Shown here: in pieces, positions 36,749 through 45,700 of the stretch | Numbering within the stretch: position 1 is the first letter of the stretch | Layout of the letters: each line of letters begins with the position of its first letter | NCBI GenBank assembly: GCA_023384575.1 | Contig: JAHDVP010000018.1 | Coordinates: forward strand, 48,449-101,827 | Length of the DNA: 53,379 nt | Origin: Acidobacteriota bacterium | GTDB taxonomy: Bacteria > Acidobacteriota > Vicinamibacteria > Vicinamibacterales > JAFNAJ01 | Direction: 5' to 3' | The notes under the pieces: generated by a model | Database searches by the model: none | What the model saw: only the letters and a program-made list of their open reading frames with translations | What the model was told of the DNA's origin: nothing | Translations under genes and position numbers: made by a program

Positions 36749-37789
36749 ATGTCAGGCCGGCGCGTGAGGCGCGTCGTGGGGACCGGGCTCGCAGCCACCG
36801 GAGTCGTCTGGCTGGGCCTCGGCCTCGCGATCGGCGGAGGCGGCCAGGCTTCGGCGGGGCAGTCGCGAACCGATGCGGGCATCGCGCCGCGCGTGACCGT
36901 CGACGCCGACCGCCTGATGGACGTGGTTCGTGAACTGGCCTCGGCCGAGTACCAGGGCCGCCGGACCGGCTCGGCAGGCCATGCCCGCGCCCGCGCGTTC
37001 ATCGAGCGCCGCTTTCGCGCCGCCGGTCTGCGGCCCGTCGGAGGCCGCTTCGCCCGGCCATTCAGCCTGTCAGCACCGGGTTCACGGGCAGAGGCCACCG
37101 GCGGGGCGTCACTGCTGGATGCCAACGCGCTCGAGGGGGTCAATGTCGTGGGCCTCTGCCCGGCGGGGACGCCGGAGGCGCCGTACCTTCTCGTCGGCGC
37201 ACACTACGATCACCTCGGCACTCGAGACGGCGTGGTTTACTCCGGCGCCGACGACAACGCGTCGGGCATCGCGGTGCTGCTCGCCCTCGCCGAAACCTGC
37301 GGCCACGTCACGCGCCGGCACACGTTGCTGATCGTCGGGTTCGACGCCGAGGAACTGGGACTCGCCGGCGCGCGGGCGCTCGTGGCCGAACCGGTGGTTC
37401 CACTCGACGAGCTGAGACTGATGGTCAATCTCGACATGGTCGGACGGAGCGAGCGAGCGGAGCTCTTCGCGGCCGGTCTCTCGCACGCGCCCCGCCTTGC
37501 GCCCATCCTCGAGCGCGTACGGGCGCGCGCGCCGCTCACGCTCCGTTTCGGGCACGACACGCCAGGGCCGCCGGGCTACGACTGGACGCACCTGTCGGAC
37601 CACGGCCCCTTCCACGACGCGGGCGTGCCCTTCGTCTACTTCGGCGTCGAGGATCACCGCGACAACCACCAGCCCACCGACACCGCCGACCGCATCGATG
37701 CCGCCTTCCTGCGCGATGCGGCCGTCACCGTCCTCGACGCGATTGACGAACTGGACCGCGAGCTGGCTCCGGGGGTCCGCTCGAAGTGA
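36749..37789 (+). CDS. Secreted M28 family zinc aminopeptidase
   Basis: A 346-residue exported peptidase with a signal peptide (about 1-37). The two-zinc site follows the M28 order: HYDHLG (His, Asp), GADDNASG (bridging Asp), FDAEELGLAGA (catalytic Glu-Glu), VNLDMVGR (Asp) and DNHQPTDT (His). No PA domain is inserted, so it is a compact form. It should remove N-terminal amino acids from peptides in the periplasm. It is transcribed away from fabH across the palindromic element; TACACT a few nt upstream of the ATG could be a -10. Confidence 0.93.
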   Translation: MSGRRVRRVVGTGLAATGVVWLGLGLAIGGGGQASAGQSRTDAGIAPRVTVDADRLMDVVRELASAEYQGRRTGSAGHARARAFIERRFRAAGLRPVGGRFARPFSLSAPGSRAEATGGASLLDANALEGVNVVGLCPAGTPEAPYLLVGAHYDHLGTRDGVVYSGADDNASGIAVLLALAETCGHVTRRHTLLIVGFDAEELGLAGARALVAEPVVPLDELRLMVNLDMVGRSERAELFAAGLSHAPRLAPILERVRARAPLTLRFGHDTPGPPGYDWTHLSDHGPFHDAGVPFVYFGVEDHRDNHQPTDTADRIDAAFLRDAAVTVLDAIDELDRELAPGVRSK

Positions 37790-37808
37790 GGCCGTCGGCG
37801 GCACACGC

Positions 37809-37836
37809 TTGACGCGGGCCGAAGTCCGCCTATGAT
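37809..37836 (+). promoter_or_regulatory. Sigma-70-type promoter
   Basis: TTGACG (37809-37814), a 16-nt spacer, then TATGAT (37831-37836): ten of twelve positions match the sigma-70 consensus. It points to the lipoprotein gene at 37943, with a leader of about 100 nt. Confidence 0.6.
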
Positions 37837-37942
37837 GGGGCGTTCGCCCAGCCGTCCCGGCCTGCCACCGGTCGCGATGGAAGGCCCGCCTGCACCGACG
37901 CGATCCACGCGGCGTGGAAGTCACCGAGGAGGCGTCGCTCAG

Positions 37943-38320
37943 ATGAGGAGCTCCGAAGCGCTCGGTCTGCTCAGCCGCCGACACGCCACGGTCGGGTGGC
38001 TCGTGCTCGTGTTGGTGGGGTTGTCGGCCTGCCGGACGCCGATCGACCCCATCGTCGTGCGGCCCGATCGCGTGGTGGTCACGAACACCGCGACCGACTC
38101 CTGGCGCGGCGTCGAGGTGTGGGTCAACGACCACTACCGGGTGACGGTCGCGACACTGGCTCCCGGGGGCGTGTTCGAGGCCCCCCTTTCGAGCTTCGTG
38201 GCGGGCTTCGGTCAGCGCTTCGACGTCTCGCGGCAACCGGTCAGGGGCGTCGAGGTCACGGCGCGCACGGCAGACGGGGCCGCAGTCACGCTCGTCTGGG
38301 GCCAGGGCCGGCGCCGCTGA
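37943..38320 (+). CDS. Small predicted lipoprotein, DUF unknown
   Basis: A 125-residue protein with a hydrophobic segment (about 17-29) and a lipobox GLSAC, so it should be lipid-anchored in the envelope. The mature part is mostly beta: VVVTNTATDSWRGVEVWVNDHYRV resembles a small Ig-like or FixG/NEW-type sandwich, but I do not recognise the family. GAGGAGG lies 10 nt before ATG 37943, and the start at 37832 lacks a site and falls in the -10 box. A strong promoter lies about 105 nt upstream. The neighbour downstream is convergent. Confidence 0.75.
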   Translation: MRSSEALGLLSRRHATVGWLVLVLVGLSACRTPIDPIVVRPDRVVVTNTATDSWRGVEVWVNDHYRVTVATLAPGGVFEAPLSSFVAGFGQRFDVSRQPVRGVEVTARTADGAAVTLVWGQGRRR

Positions 38321-38359
38321 CCCGGACCGTCCGGTCCTCCACCGTTCGGGTCGCCTTCC

Positions 38360-38620
38360 TCACCCTTCACGTGTGGCCTGTGGCGCCTGTGACGCGCGCT
38401 GCTGCCGCAGCAGGATAGCGGCGAGCGCCGCGAGGCCACCTGCGACCACGAGCGCGCGGAGGACGCGGACGAGGGCGATGACCCAGGCGATGCCGATGCC
38501 GAGCGCCGGCCACTGCACCCACCATTGTCCTGGCGACGTCATCGCGTTGATGACGACGAGCAGCAGGAGCACCAGCGGTCCCACGAACAGGAACTTGACG
38601 GCGGCGAGGGTCTTGATCAC
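38360..38620 (-). CDS. Small two-helix membrane protein
   Basis: An 86-residue protein starting with GTG 38620, preceded by a strong GAGGAGG site. Two hydrophobic spans (about 8-25 and 37-68, the second interrupted) separated by SPGQWWVQWP resemble the 2TM-domain proteins found beside histidine kinases and efflux genes, but function is unknown. The C-terminal tail RQQRASQAPQ is basic and soluble. It stands alone, convergent with the lipoprotein gene and divergent from the receptor gene. Confidence 0.7.
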   Translation of the reverse strand: MIKTLAAVKFLFVGPLVLLLLVVINAMTSPGQWWVQWPALGIGIAWVIALVRVLRALVVAGGLAALAAILLRQQRASQAPQATREG

Positions 38621-38781
38621 GTCGGCCTCCTCGAGGGAGTGAGACGGACCCGGCGCGGCGAGGTTCGGCGCGCCCGTGCCGGGCGTCGATGTCGTGAGGG
38701 TGACCTCGTCGCCGTCCCCGCGCCAGTGACACCTGTCATCCAGGCGGATGGGTACTCAACTTTTGCCAAGTCTTCGCTGAG

Positions 38782-38794
38782 AGGTGTTACCACT
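38782..38794 (-). promoter_or_regulatory. Putative GntR operator, site 1 (receptor gene)
   Basis: The plus strand reads AGGTGTTACCACT, the minus strand AGTGGTAACACCT. The core GGT-N3-ACC is the form bound by FCD-type GntR regulators. It matches the gntR-promoter site (46786-46798) at 11 of 13 positions and overlaps a -10-like TGTTAC, as the gntR site does. Confidence 0.5.
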
Positions 38795-38985
38795 AGGGCT
38801 AGAGGTGCGCCCGTTTCCGGCGATTGCCGGCGCCATTCATCGGGGGTTTCGAGGGGCGTCAATCGGGGCAAGGCTTCGGCGATTCTTGGCTGAATCTGCT
38901 GGCGAATTGCATTTGTCCAGTTGTGATACAAATAGTTCTTGACAACCGGCGGGTATTGGTTTCTTCTGTGTATCGGCATGGCCCT

Positions 38986-39002
38986 AAGTGGGATTACCAC
39001 TT
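38986..39002 (+). promoter_or_regulatory. Putative GntR operator, site 2 (receptor gene)
   Basis: AAGTGG (38986-38991), spacer GATTA, CCACTT (38997-39002): perfect 6-bp arms. The 13-mer from 38987 (AGTGGGATTACCA) matches the gntR-promoter site at 11 of 13 positions. It lies about 110 nt upstream of the receptor start and 190-200 bp downstream of site 1, so the two could act together by looping or roadblock. Confidence 0.5.
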
Positions 39003-39112
39003 GGCCGTGTTGACCCGCTGTCGGTTCCGCGCGCTGTCGTCCCGGTCGGCGGACACGTCGCGCACCCGGTGCGCACCTTGGGGAAACCGGAGTTGTCTCG
39101 GGAGGGGTAGTC

Positions 39113-42100
39113 ATGCAGAGCTTCGCGATGAGGCTCGCGCTCGTCGGCGTCCTGGTGGGGCTGGCTCACGCGGCCAGTGCTCAGGACTATCGCGCGCGGG
39201 TGCAGGGCACGATCTACGACGAGAGCCAGGGCGCGATGCCCGGGGCGACCGTCACGTTGACCAACGACGCGACCGGCGTCTCGGCCGTGCGGTACACCGA
39301 GATGGATGGCCGCTACCTCTTCGACTTCGTCGATCCGGGCACCTACACCATCACCGCCGAACTCGATGGCTTCAAGAAGGCCGAGCAGCTCAACGTGCAG
39401 GTGCGCCAGCGCGGCGACCTCACCGTGAACCTCACGCTCGCCATCGGCGGCCTCGAGGAGACGATTACGGTCGAGGCGCCGCCCGTGGCCGTGCAGTTCA
39501 ACACCAGCAGCTCCGAGTTGACGATGGAGCGGCAGCTGGTCGACCAGGCGCCGATTGGCGGGCGCAACCCCTACAACCTCGCCAACCTCGACCCGACGGT
39601 CGTCGTCTCGCCGGCCACCAACGAGAACCGGCCCTACCACCACGCGTACGCGAACGACTACGACGCCGGCGGCGGCACGCGCCGCGCCAACGACGTCCTG
39701 CTCGACGGCGTGCCGCTCGGCGCCAGCTTCAAGACGTCGTACACGCCGGCGGTGGACGCCGTCGAGGAGATCACCGTCTCGAAGAACAGCGTCGACGCCG
39801 AGAACGGCAACAGCCTCGGCGGCATCATCAGCCTGAACATGAAGTCGGGCACGAACCAGTTCCGCGGGTCGGGCTACGGCTACTTCCGCGATCCGAGCAT
39901 GAACGCCCGCACCGACTCGACGCTCGTGCTGCGGCCCGGCGTCGACCCCCTCCGGGGCAGCACGCTCCGCATGTACGGCGGCACGGTGGGTGGGCCCATC
40001 AAGCGCAACAAGATCTTCTCCTTCACCTCGTTCGAGCAGTGGGACGACAGCCGGCCGCTGTCGATCGTCCGCACGGTGCCGACGGAGGCCGAGCGCGCCG
40101 GCAACTTCAGCCAGTCGGCGCTGCCAAACGGCGTCGTCCGCACGATCTACAATCCGTTCACCTCGACCATCGACCCGGCCACCGGCCGCGTCGTGCGCAC
40201 GCCGTTTGCCGGCAACGTGATCCCGGGCACCATGTTCGACCCCGTCGCGGTGAAGATGCTCCAGAACATCCCGCTGCCGAACCTGCCCGGCAACGTCGAC
40301 AACTGGCAGGGCAGCGTCGACGAGAAGGTCGACTACTGGAACCTGTCGCAGCGCGTCGACATCAACGTGAACGACAACTTCAAGGTCTTCGCGCGCTACG
40401 GGCAGTTCAAGGCGAGCCTGTACCAGGACAACCCGCTCGGCAGCGGCGCCGGCTTCTTCCCGCTGTCGGGCAGCAACCGCAACGGGCTGTCGATCGCGGG
40501 CGACGCCGTGTGGATCGTGTCGAACAGGACCACGCTGAACGTTCGCGGCAGCTACTACAACATGGTCGACGAGTTCTACAACCCGTCGCTCCTCCTCGGT
40601 GAGCAGGGCCTCTCCGACCTGTGGCCGAGCCAGTGGTACCGCTCGCTCTACAACAGCGGCTACGTCTACTATCCCGCGCTCGACGTCACCTCCGGCACCG
40701 GCACGAGCACGGCCAACCGTCTCGGCCGTCAGGGGCGCGAGTGGTACCAGCACCCGGACGCGTGGAACGTGTCGGCCCGGCTGAACCGCTACCAGGGCAA
40801 CCACAACATGAAGTGGGGCGGCGAGGTTCGGGCCTACTACGGTGAGGCCGCGCGCTTCGAGCCGATCAACCTCGTGTTCAACTCGGCCCTCACGGCCAAC
40901 AGCTCCGACAGCCCCCAGGTCGCGACCTCAGGCAACCAGTGGGCGACGTTCCTGCTCGGCGCGCTCGACAACCAGACGTCCGCGCGGCTCGTGCCGCTCC
41001 AGACCACGAACCTGATGGGCTACTCGGCCTACTTCCAGGACGACTGGAAGGTCAACGACCGGCTGACGCTGAACCTCGGTCTCCGCTGGGAGTACGAGCC
41101 GGGCGCCACGGATCCCGACGACCGCCTGTCGAAGGGCCTCGACCTCAGCTCGCCGATTCCCGAGATGCAGGCGACGCCGCCCAACATGCCGGCGCAGGCC
41201 GCGCAGCTCATGGCCAGCAAGGGCTACGGCTGGATCTACAACGGCGCCTGGCAGTTCGTCAGCTCCGACGACCGCAACGTGTGGAACACCTCGTGGAAGA
41301 ACTTCATGCCGCGCGTGGGCGTCAACTACCGGCTCGGCGACGACGCGGTCGTCCGCTTCGCCTACGCACGGTTCATGATGCCGATCAGCAACGTGCGCGA
41401 CACGCTGGGCGATTTCGTCAACCAGTACACCGGGTACGCGCAGACGACCACCACGCTGGGCCTGGCCAACGGCCGGCCGCAGCAGACGCTGGCCGACCCG
41501 TTCCCGACCAACAATCCGGTCATCGAGGGCTACGGTCAGAGCTACGGCCGGTACACGGGCCTCGGCGGCGCCGTCAGCTTCGACCAGTACGAGCTGCGGC
41601 CGCAGATCAACGACCGGTTCAACGTCTCGTACCAGAAGCAGATCTGGTACGGGATGATCTTCGACGCGAGCTACTTCTTCAACTACGGGACCCGCGTGCC
41701 CTACACGGTCAACCTGAACATGCGCGACCCGGCGTTCACCTACGAGTACGGCGCGCTGCTCAACACGCAGGTGCCGAACCCGTTCCGGAACTACCTCACG
41801 CCAGAGACGTTCCCCGGCGCGCTGCGCAACAACGCGAACATCGCGCTCGGCAACCTGCTCGTGCCCTACCCGCAGTACGGGGCGATCAACCAGACCAACA
41901 CGAGCGGCGGCCGGACGATGAAGACGCAGAGCTTCGACATCCGCGTGCAGCGGCCGTTCACGAAGGGCGTGAGCTTCCTCGCCGCCTACGCCTTCCAGCG
42001 CGATCGCGTCCAGAACTGGCTGAGCGACATCGACCAGTACGAGGTGATGACGACCGGCGGCAAGAGCGGCTGGGAGTGGCAGCCGGCCAACCCGTCGCTG

Positions 42101-42613
42101 CCCGAGCATCGCATCACGGCCGCCTTCACGTGGCAGCTGCCCGTCGGTCGCGACCGCGCGTTCCTGTCCGACATGCCGGCGGCGCTCGATTACGTCCTCG
42201 GCGGGTGGCAGTACACGACCACGGCCCGCATCTACTCGGGCCGGCCGCTGCTCTTCACCAACGCCTACGCCGTCAGCGGCAGCCCGAAGCTCGACAACCC
42301 GACCCGCGACCAGTGGTTCGACACGAGCAAGTTCGCCGCGCAGCCGGCCTTCACGCCGCGCACCAACCCCGTCTACTTCGATGGCCTCAACGGGCCGGGC
42401 GCCTGGTTCCTCGACATGACGATGACCAAGATGTTCCAGCTCACGCCGCGCTACCGGCTCGAGGCGCGGCTCGAGGCCTACAACGCCTTCAACCACCTGG
42501 TCTGGGATCAGCCCGACGTCGTGTTCGGCAGCGCGAACTTCGGCAGGGTCACCCGGAAGCGGACCGACAACTCGGGCCGCGAGATCCAGATCGGCGTGCG
42601 CTTCGTCTTCTGA
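39113..42613 (+). CDS. Oar-like TonB-dependent receptor with carboxypeptidase-regulatory N-domain
   Basis: A 1166-residue outer-membrane transporter. A signal peptide (1-23, ending ASAQ) is followed by a carboxypeptidase-regulatory-like fold (about 27-112; GTIYDESQGAMPGATVTL), a TonB plug (about 125-235) and a large beta-barrel ending in IGVRFVF with the usual terminal aromatic. This Oar-like class replaces SusC/SusD pairs in Acidobacteriota, and no susD-like gene follows here. It should import oligosaccharides released by the secreted enzymes encoded downstream. GGGAGGGG precedes ATG 39113. Two GntR-type sites lie in its leader, so expression is probably induced by the sugar acid that the local regulator senses. 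Confidence 0.92.
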   Translation: MQSFAMRLALVGVLVGLAHAASAQDYRARVQGTIYDESQGAMPGATVTLTNDATGVSAVRYTEMDGRYLFDFVDPGTYTITAELDGFKKAEQLNVQVRQRGDLTVNLTLAIGGLEETITVEAPPVAVQFNTSSSELTMERQLVDQAPIGGRNPYNLANLDPTVVVSPATNENRPYHHAYANDYDAGGGTRRANDVLLDGVPLGASFKTSYTPAVDAVEEITVSKNSVDAENGNSLGGIISLNMKSGTNQFRGSGYGYFRDPSMNARTDSTLVLRPGVDPLRGSTLRMYGGTVGGPIKRNKIFSFTSFEQWDDSRPLSIVRTVPTEAERAGNFSQSALPNGVVRTIYNPFTSTIDPATGRVVRTPFAGNVIPGTMFDPVAVKMLQNIPLPNLPGNVDNWQGSVDEKVDYWNLSQRVDINVNDNFKVFARYGQFKASLYQDNPLGSGAGFFPLSGSNRNGLSIAGDAVWIVSNRTTLNVRGSYYNMVDEFYNPSLLLGEQGLSDLWPSQWYRSLYNSGYVYYPALDVTSGTGTSTANRLGRQGREWYQHPDAWNVSARLNRYQGNHNMKWGGEVRAYYGEAARFEPINLVFNSALTANSSDSPQVATSGNQWATFLLGALDNQTSARLVPLQTTNLMGYSAYFQDDWKVNDRLTLNLGLRWEYEPGATDPDDRLSKGLDLSSPIPEMQATPPNMPAQAAQLMASKGYGWIYNGAWQFVSSDDRNVWNTSWKNFMPRVGVNYRLGDDAVVRFAYARFMMPISNVRDTLGDFVNQYTGYAQTTTTLGLANGRPQQTLADPFPTNNPVIEGYGQSYGRYTGLGGAVSFDQYELRPQINDRFNVSYQKQIWYGMIFDASYFFNYGTRVPYTVNLNMRDPAFTYEYGALLNTQVPNPFRNYLTPETFPGALRNNANIALGNLLVPYPQYGAINQTNTSGGRTMKTQSFDIRVQRPFTKGVSFLAAYAFQRDRVQNWLSDIDQYEVMTTGGKSGWEWQPANPSLPEHRITAAFTWQLPVGRDRAFLSDMPAALDYVLGGWQYTTTARIYSGRPLLFTNAYAVSGSPKLDNPTRDQWFDTSKFAAQPAFTPRTNPVYFDGLNGPGAWFLDMTMTKMFQLTPRYRLEARLEAYNAFNHLVWDQPDVVFGSANFGRVTRKRTDNSGREIQIGVRFVF

Positions 42614-42628
42614 CACGGCCCCTCCTCC

Positions 42629-42657
42629 GAGGCCGGGCGCTCACCCCGCCCGGCCTC
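42629..42657 (+). terminator. Strong intergenic hairpin after the receptor gene
   Basis: GAGGCCGGGCG (42629-42639), 7-nt loop, CGCCCGGCCTC (42647-42657): a perfect 11-bp stem starting 15 nt after the receptor stop. No T run follows, so it may act as an attenuating or mRNA-protecting hairpin that lowers expression of the downstream enzyme relative to the receptor. Confidence 0.45.
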
Positions 42658-42735
42658 ACCGTGTCGTCCGGCGCGTCCCGGCTCCTCCGAGGCGCGCCGT
42701 CGTTTCGTACGGCCTTCTTGCCGACAACCACTTCG

Positions 42736-45700
42736 ATGGCCGAGACGCTCTTCCTTCGACCCAGCCCGCTCGTGACGGTCCGGCCGTGCGCGGCGCTGGC
42801 CGCCCTGCTGCTGACGATCGCGGTGCCCGACGCCGGCGGGCAGCCCGTGGCGCCGGTCGGACCGCTGCCAGCCGTCGCGGCCGGTGCGGCGGGAGCGCCG
42901 CTCGTCTACACCCCCGACGCCCACGGGAACCGCATCCCCGACTTCTCGCACGCCGGCTATCGCGGCGGCGGCCGGACCCTTCCCGACGTTCCGGCGCGGC
43001 TCGTCGTGGGGCCTGGTGGCGGGCGCGACGGGGCGCGCATTCAGGCGGCGCTCGATGCCGTGGCCCGGCTGCCGGTCGACGCGAACGGATTCCGCGGCGC
43101 GGTCCTCCTCGAGCCCGGCACCTACGAAGTGGACGGCTCGCTCGCGATCGCCGAGAGCGGCGTGGTGCTTCGCGGCGCAGGACCCACGGAAGGCGGCACG
43201 ACGATCGTCGCCACGGGCACCTCGCGCCGGTCGCTCATCATCGTCGCCGGTTCTGGTGAACGGCAGGAGATCGACGGCGCGCGGGCGCCGATCGCCGACG
43301 ACTACGTGCCCGTCGGCGCGACCAGCGTGACTCTGGCCGCCGACGTCGGCCTTGCGGTCGGCGACAGGGTGCTCGTACGGCGAGGGTCGACGCTCGAGTG
43401 GATCGACCTGCTCGGCATGAACACCTTTGGCGGGTGGCGGCCCGAGAACCGGCTGCACTGGCAGCCGGGCTCGCGCGACGTCGTGTGGGACCGCGTCATC
43501 ACGGCCGTCGACGGCCGGCGCGTCACCCTCGATGCCCCAATCACCACCGCCATCGATCGCGCATACGGCGGCGGGTCCGTCGTTGGGTACGACTTCCCCG
43601 GCCGCATCAGCGACGTCGGCGTCGAGAACCTCGGGCTCGTCTCGGCCCACGACCCGGCACGACCGAAAGACGAGGACCACGCGTGGATCGGCATCTCGCT
43701 CGACAAGGTGGAGAACGCGTGGGTGCGCCGGGTGTCGGCCCGCCACTTCGTGAGCTACGTCGTCAACGTCGAAGCCGACAGCCGGGCAGTGACGGTCGAC
43801 GAGGTCGAGGCCTTCGAGCCGGTGTCTGAGATCGGAGGCTATCGCCGCCGCGTCTTCTACACGGCCGGTCAGCTCACGCTGTTCCGCCGGTGCCGCAGTG
43901 AATTCGGGCGGCACGACTTCGCGGTCGGGTTCGCGGCCGCCGGGCCCAACGTGTTCCTCGAGTGCCGCTCGCGCGAGGCCCTCGGCGAGAGCGGCCCGCT
44001 CGAGAGCTGGGCGTCGGGCGTCCTTTACGACAACGTCGTCGTGAGGGGCCATGCGCTCAGGCTGGGCGATCGGGGCGTGGCCGGGCAGGGCACGGGCTGG
44101 GCCGCCGCGAACTCCGTGTTGTGGAACTGCGAGGCGACCGACATCGACGTGCACAACCCTCCGGGCGCGTTCAACCGCGCGTACGGGTGCAAGGGCATCG
44201 CGTCGGGTGATGGCTTCGTGCACGACCCGCGCGCCGTGCCGTACCGCGACTTCTACCGGGGCCTCGCGGTCGAGCCTCGGAGCCTCTATCTCGCGCAGCT
44301 CGCCGAGCGCCTCGGACCGGAGGCGCTGTCGGCGCTCGACGCTCCCGGGCCGTCACTCGACCGCGCCGGCGCGCGGATGCTGACCGCCGACGACCTCGCG
44401 GCCTTCGACCGCCGCGAGGCGGAGCGCCGCGCGCAGCCGTCGGCGGGGCCGCTGCGGCGCGAGGGGGCGAGCTTCACGATCGATGGCACGCGGGCGTGGT
44501 CGACCCGCCGGTCGTACTCCTGGTTCCAGGCCCAGATGCCCCGGCACCTCGCGCAGCCGTTCGGGCCGGCCATCACGCGGTTCGCGCCGGGGCGCACCGG
44601 CGCGGGCCTGACCGACGATCTCGAGGAGATGGCAGCGGGCCTCGCGCCGGGGACCGCGTTCTACCAGCACTACGGCCTGTGGTACGACCGTCGTCGGGTC
44701 GACCACAACTACGACGGCTCGGCCGACCGGCGCACGGGCGATGTCTGGGCGCCCTTCATGGAGCTGCCCTGGGCGCGAAGCGGGCAGGGCCGCGCGTGGG
44801 ACGGGCTCAGCAGGTACGATCTGACGCGCTTCAACCCGTGGTACTTCGAGCGCCTCGCCGCATTCGCCGGCATCGCCGACCGCCGCGGGCTGATCCTCTA
44901 CCACCATTTCTACTTTCAGCACTGGCTCCTCGAGAGCCGCTCGCACTACGTCGACTTCCCCTGGCGCCCCGTCAACGCCCTGCAGGACACCGGCTTGCCC
45001 GACGAGGTACCCGCCGCCAACGCGTTCTACGACATCGACCATCCGTTGCGGCGCGACCTGCATCGCCTCTACATCCGCCGTGCGCTCGACGCGCTGGAGG
45101 GCCACACCAACGTCGTGCACGGCATCGATCGGGAGTACACCGGGTCGCTGGCGTTCGTACGGTTCTGGCTCGACACGCTCGCCGAGTGGCAGCGAGAGCA
45201 CGGGCGTGCGCTCTTCATCGCCCTGGAGATTCCGAAAGACCAGATGGACGCCATCCTCGACGATCCGGTGCGCGGGCCGATGGTGAGCGCCATCGACTTC
45301 CATGCCTGGGTGTATCGCCCCGACGGACGGCTCTTCGCCGCGCGCGGCGAGCTCAATCGCGCACCACGCGAGCAGCGGCCAGATATCGCGACACCCGACG
45401 AGCTCGAGGTGCTGAAGGCGCGTCTCGGCCGGTCGGCCCTCGACCAGCGTGACTTCCTGAACAGCCCCGACTACCAGAAGCTGTTCGACACGCTGTGGGC
45501 GAGCTCGACGCCGATGAAGTACCGCGCCTGGCGCGAGTACCGCGACCGGTATCCCGACCTCGTGATCCTGCGCACCGACGACGCCTATCCCGACCTGACG
45601 CGCGGCGTGGAGCAGGTCGTGCCACGCGGCGTGCGCCAGGCCCTGCGGCCCACCGGCGCCGTCCTCTCGCCGCGCGAGACCGCGTGGGCCGTCGCCAGTC

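Larger units (their letters stand above)
38621..39112. other. Long AT-richer leader of the TonB-dependent receptor gene
   Basis: This 492-bp gap is clearly richer in A/T than the coding DNA around it, mainly between 38750 and 39000. It holds two operator-like sites (38782-38794 and 38986-39002), a TTGCCA-N16-TGTTAC promoter-like pair overlapping the first one (-10 at 38785-38790), a TTGACA at 38939-38944 without a clear -10, and an ATTTGT...ACAAAT inverted pair near 38911-38933. The segment after 39000 is GC-rich and ends in GGGAGGGG, the receptor ribosome-binding site. I see no small gene. Confidence 0.55.

Noticed and set aside
38907-38944. TTGCAT/TACAAA and TTGACA as a promoter of the receptor gene
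   Set aside because: Spacing is 14 nt for the first pair, and no -10 lies 16-18 nt after TTGACA; the TTGCCA-N16-TGTTAC pair upstream fits better but is also weak.
40939-42735. Upstream extension of the beta-helix protein frame into the receptor gene
   Set aside because: The extension is a shadow of the receptor coding sequence; the signal peptide places the start near 42736.
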